DNA of 64,000 nucleotides from Streptomyces albireticuli (GTDB lineage: Bacteria; Actinomycetota; Actinomycetes; Streptomycetales; Streptomycetaceae). Location: the NCBI RefSeq assembly GCF_002192455.1, contig NZ_CP021744.1:7464501-7528500 (forward strand), given 5' to 3'. The translations under genes were made by a program, and so were the position numbers. Within the stretch, counting starts at the first letter, position 1. The number at the start of each line of letters is the position of its first letter. Shown here one piece after another: positions 63,001-64,000 of this stretch. The notes under the pieces are model-generated. The model worked only from the letters and a program-made list of their open reading frames with translations. It did no database searches and had not been told where the DNA came from.

Positions 63001-63052
63001 CCCCGGCGCCCCGAAAGCCGGTGCCCCGGCCCCCGCATTCGGGGCGCCGGGG
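63001..63052. terminator. Bidirectional hairpin terminator
   Basis: Perfect 15-base arms (63001-63015 and 63038-63052) have nested alternative stems (63018-63029 with 63047-63058). The element lies between convergent genes. Confidence 0.75.
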
Positions 63053-63077
63053 CACCGGAGGACGCGAGCGCCGGCCG

Positions 63078-64000
63078 CTACGGCCGCCGGGGGAGCGGTA
63101 CGGACGCCCCCACCTCGTGCAGGTGCACGACGATGTCGAAGCCCCGGCCCAGGGCGAGCGGGGCGACCGGCTGGTTGGGGTACCGGCCGGGGATCAGGAA
63201 GGTCGGGCGGGCCGTGTCCAGCCAGCCGCCCGCGACCGGGTCCCGGCCGGCCGCGCGCAGGTCCACGTAGAAGTCGCGGTGGCGCACCTGGTCGAGGGTG
63301 TGCTCGTTGCTGCCGGGCGCTGCGGGGCCGACGCCGAACACGCCCGCCTCGCCCGTCGCCGTCCGGGCCCGGTACGCGCCCTCGTACAGGGAGGTGCCGA
63401 CGGCGAGGTACTCACTGCCGATCAGCTCGCGCAGGTCCCGGCCCATCGTGACGGGGAAGACCGTGGGCAGCGCCGCCTCGTAGGTGACGTGTCCGTTGTG
63501 CGCCGAGACGACGATCCGGTCGCCGGTCCGGCGCTGCCACCACACGGCGTTCTCCGCCATGGTCCGGTCGCGGTGCCGGTTCGCGGCGAGGGCCTGCGCC
63601 GGGTCGGTGCTGTCGAAGGCGTACGAGGTGGCCATCTGGGAGATGACCCGGGCCTCCTGGAGCACCCACGGGTCCCGCTCGCCGGCCTCCGCCAGCAGCC
63701 GGTACGCGGCCCCGGCGTCCCGCGCCATCGCCTTGCGTTCGGCGAGCGGGAGCGCGCCGTAGGCCGCCAGCCGTGCGCCGACCCCGTCGGGCAGGGCGCG
63801 CAACGCGGCGTACCGGGTGCGCAGTTCGGGGACGAGCGCGGGCTGGTGGCGCCCCGCCCAGGTGAGGACGCGCTCGTACTGGGCGGGGTTCACGTCCGCG
63901 AAGTCCATGCCCACGATCCGGACCGGGCGGGAAGCGGTGCGGTTGTGCTCGCGCACCCAGCCGAACAGCCGGAAGAACTCCTCCGTGTCCAGCAGGGAGT
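63078..64000 (-). CDS. Erythromycin-esterase-like protein (5' end missing)
   Basis: The reading frame on the minus strand runs past the right edge of the window, so the N-terminal part is missing. The visible 300-odd residues include EEFFRLFGWVREHNRTASRP, VRIVGMDFADVNPAQYERV, NAVWWQRRTGDRIVVSAHNG and HVTYEAALPTVFPVTMG. These are the conserved blocks of the erythromycin esterase (EreA/EreB) superfamily, where the H in SAHNGH is in the active site. Real macrolide esterase activity is known only for some members; many relatives have other substrates. The C-terminal end LPLRRP-type tail is basic. Confidence 0.87.
   Translation of the reverse strand, partial: SLLDTEEFFRLFGWVREHNRTASRPVRIVGMDFADVNPAQYERVLTWAGRHQPALVPELRTRYAALRALPDGVGARLAAYGALPLAERKAMARDAGAAYRLLAEAGERDPWVLQEARVISQMATSYAFDSTDPAQALAANRHRDRTMAENAVWWQRRTGDRIVVSAHNGHVTYEAALPTVFPVTMGRDLRELIGSEYLAVGTSLYEGAYRARTATGEAGVFGVGPAAPGSNEHTLDQVRHRDFYVDLRAAGRDPVAGGWLDTARPTFLIPGRYPNQPVAPLALGRGFDIVVHLHEVGASVPLPRRP

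Noticed and set aside
63078..64000. Macrolide resistance determinant
   Set aside because: The family match is clear but most relatives lack shown macrolide activity and the 5' end is missing.

Overview
This window looks like a piece of a Streptomyces chromosome. The DNA is very GC-rich with strong G/C bias at third codon positions, many genes start with GTG, Shine-Dalgarno sequences are GGAGG-like, and the gene families (rodlin, SpoIIE-type PP2C phosphatases, an ANTAR-PP2C protein, a HAMP-array hybrid kinase, DUF1206, secreted beta-trefoil and I36 proteins) are typical of that genus. No rRNA, tRNA, CRISPR array, insertion sequence or integrase was seen. Both ends are cut: a LigD-type polymerase fragment on the left and an erythromycin-esterase-like gene on the right.

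Positions 1-13.3 kb hold small secreted or envelope genes: an SH3-like protein, a DM13 protein, a cyclic-nucleotide-binding protein, an FUSC-type transporter, two small cysteine-knuckle proteins, an Lrp regulator divergent from an IPNS-like dioxygenase, a vanadium-haloperoxidase-like protein, a squalene/phytoene-synthase-like protein, a CatB-type acetyltransferase and a rodlin. Positions 13.3-26.4 kb hold signalling and envelope genes: a 919-residue SpoIIE-type sensor phosphatase, a serine hydrolase, a LuxR response regulator, an SDR, an ABC exporter, an ADP-ribosylglycohydrolase, a CocE/NonD hydrolase with a divergent TetR regulator, and an anti-sigma-type ATPase. Positions 26.7-40.6 kb are a patchwork of membrane proteins (DUF1206, APC permease, CPBP protease, MFS), secreted beta-trefoil proteins, an Orn/Lys/Arg decarboxylase, a phosphotransferase, a VOC protein and several decayed genes.

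The most notable region is 40.8-50.3 kb. Five genes overlap by ATGA or GTGA and end at a long perfect hairpin: an NRPS (C-PCP-C-A-PCP-TE), an FAD monooxygenase, a free-standing adenylation enzyme with a near-perfect threonine code, a free-standing carrier protein and a type II thioesterase. The adenylation domain inside the NRPS belongs to the proline type. An acyl-Thr-Pro synthetase plus an FAD monooxygenase is the logic of the legonmycin/pyrrolizixenamide/brabantamide pyrrolizidine family. Here, however, the first adenylation domain is absent from the NRPS and appears to have been replaced by a trans-acting A/PCP pair. I treat this as the best candidate for an undescribed variant system.

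Positions 50.3-64 kb hold a SRPBCC protein, two small membrane proteins, a DJ-1/PfpI protein divergent from a frameshifted GlxA-type AraC regulator, an SGNH hydrolase under two palindromes, a 1338-residue HAMP-array hybrid histidine kinase followed by an ANTAR-GAF-PAS-PP2C phosphatase, a small hydrophobic protein, and an ArsR-SRPBCC fusion whose promoter carries a 22-bp perfect palindrome. Four genes show signs of decay: a reductase with an internal deletion, a dioxygenase with compensating frameshifts, a 3'-truncated cytidine deaminase and the GlxA regulator.
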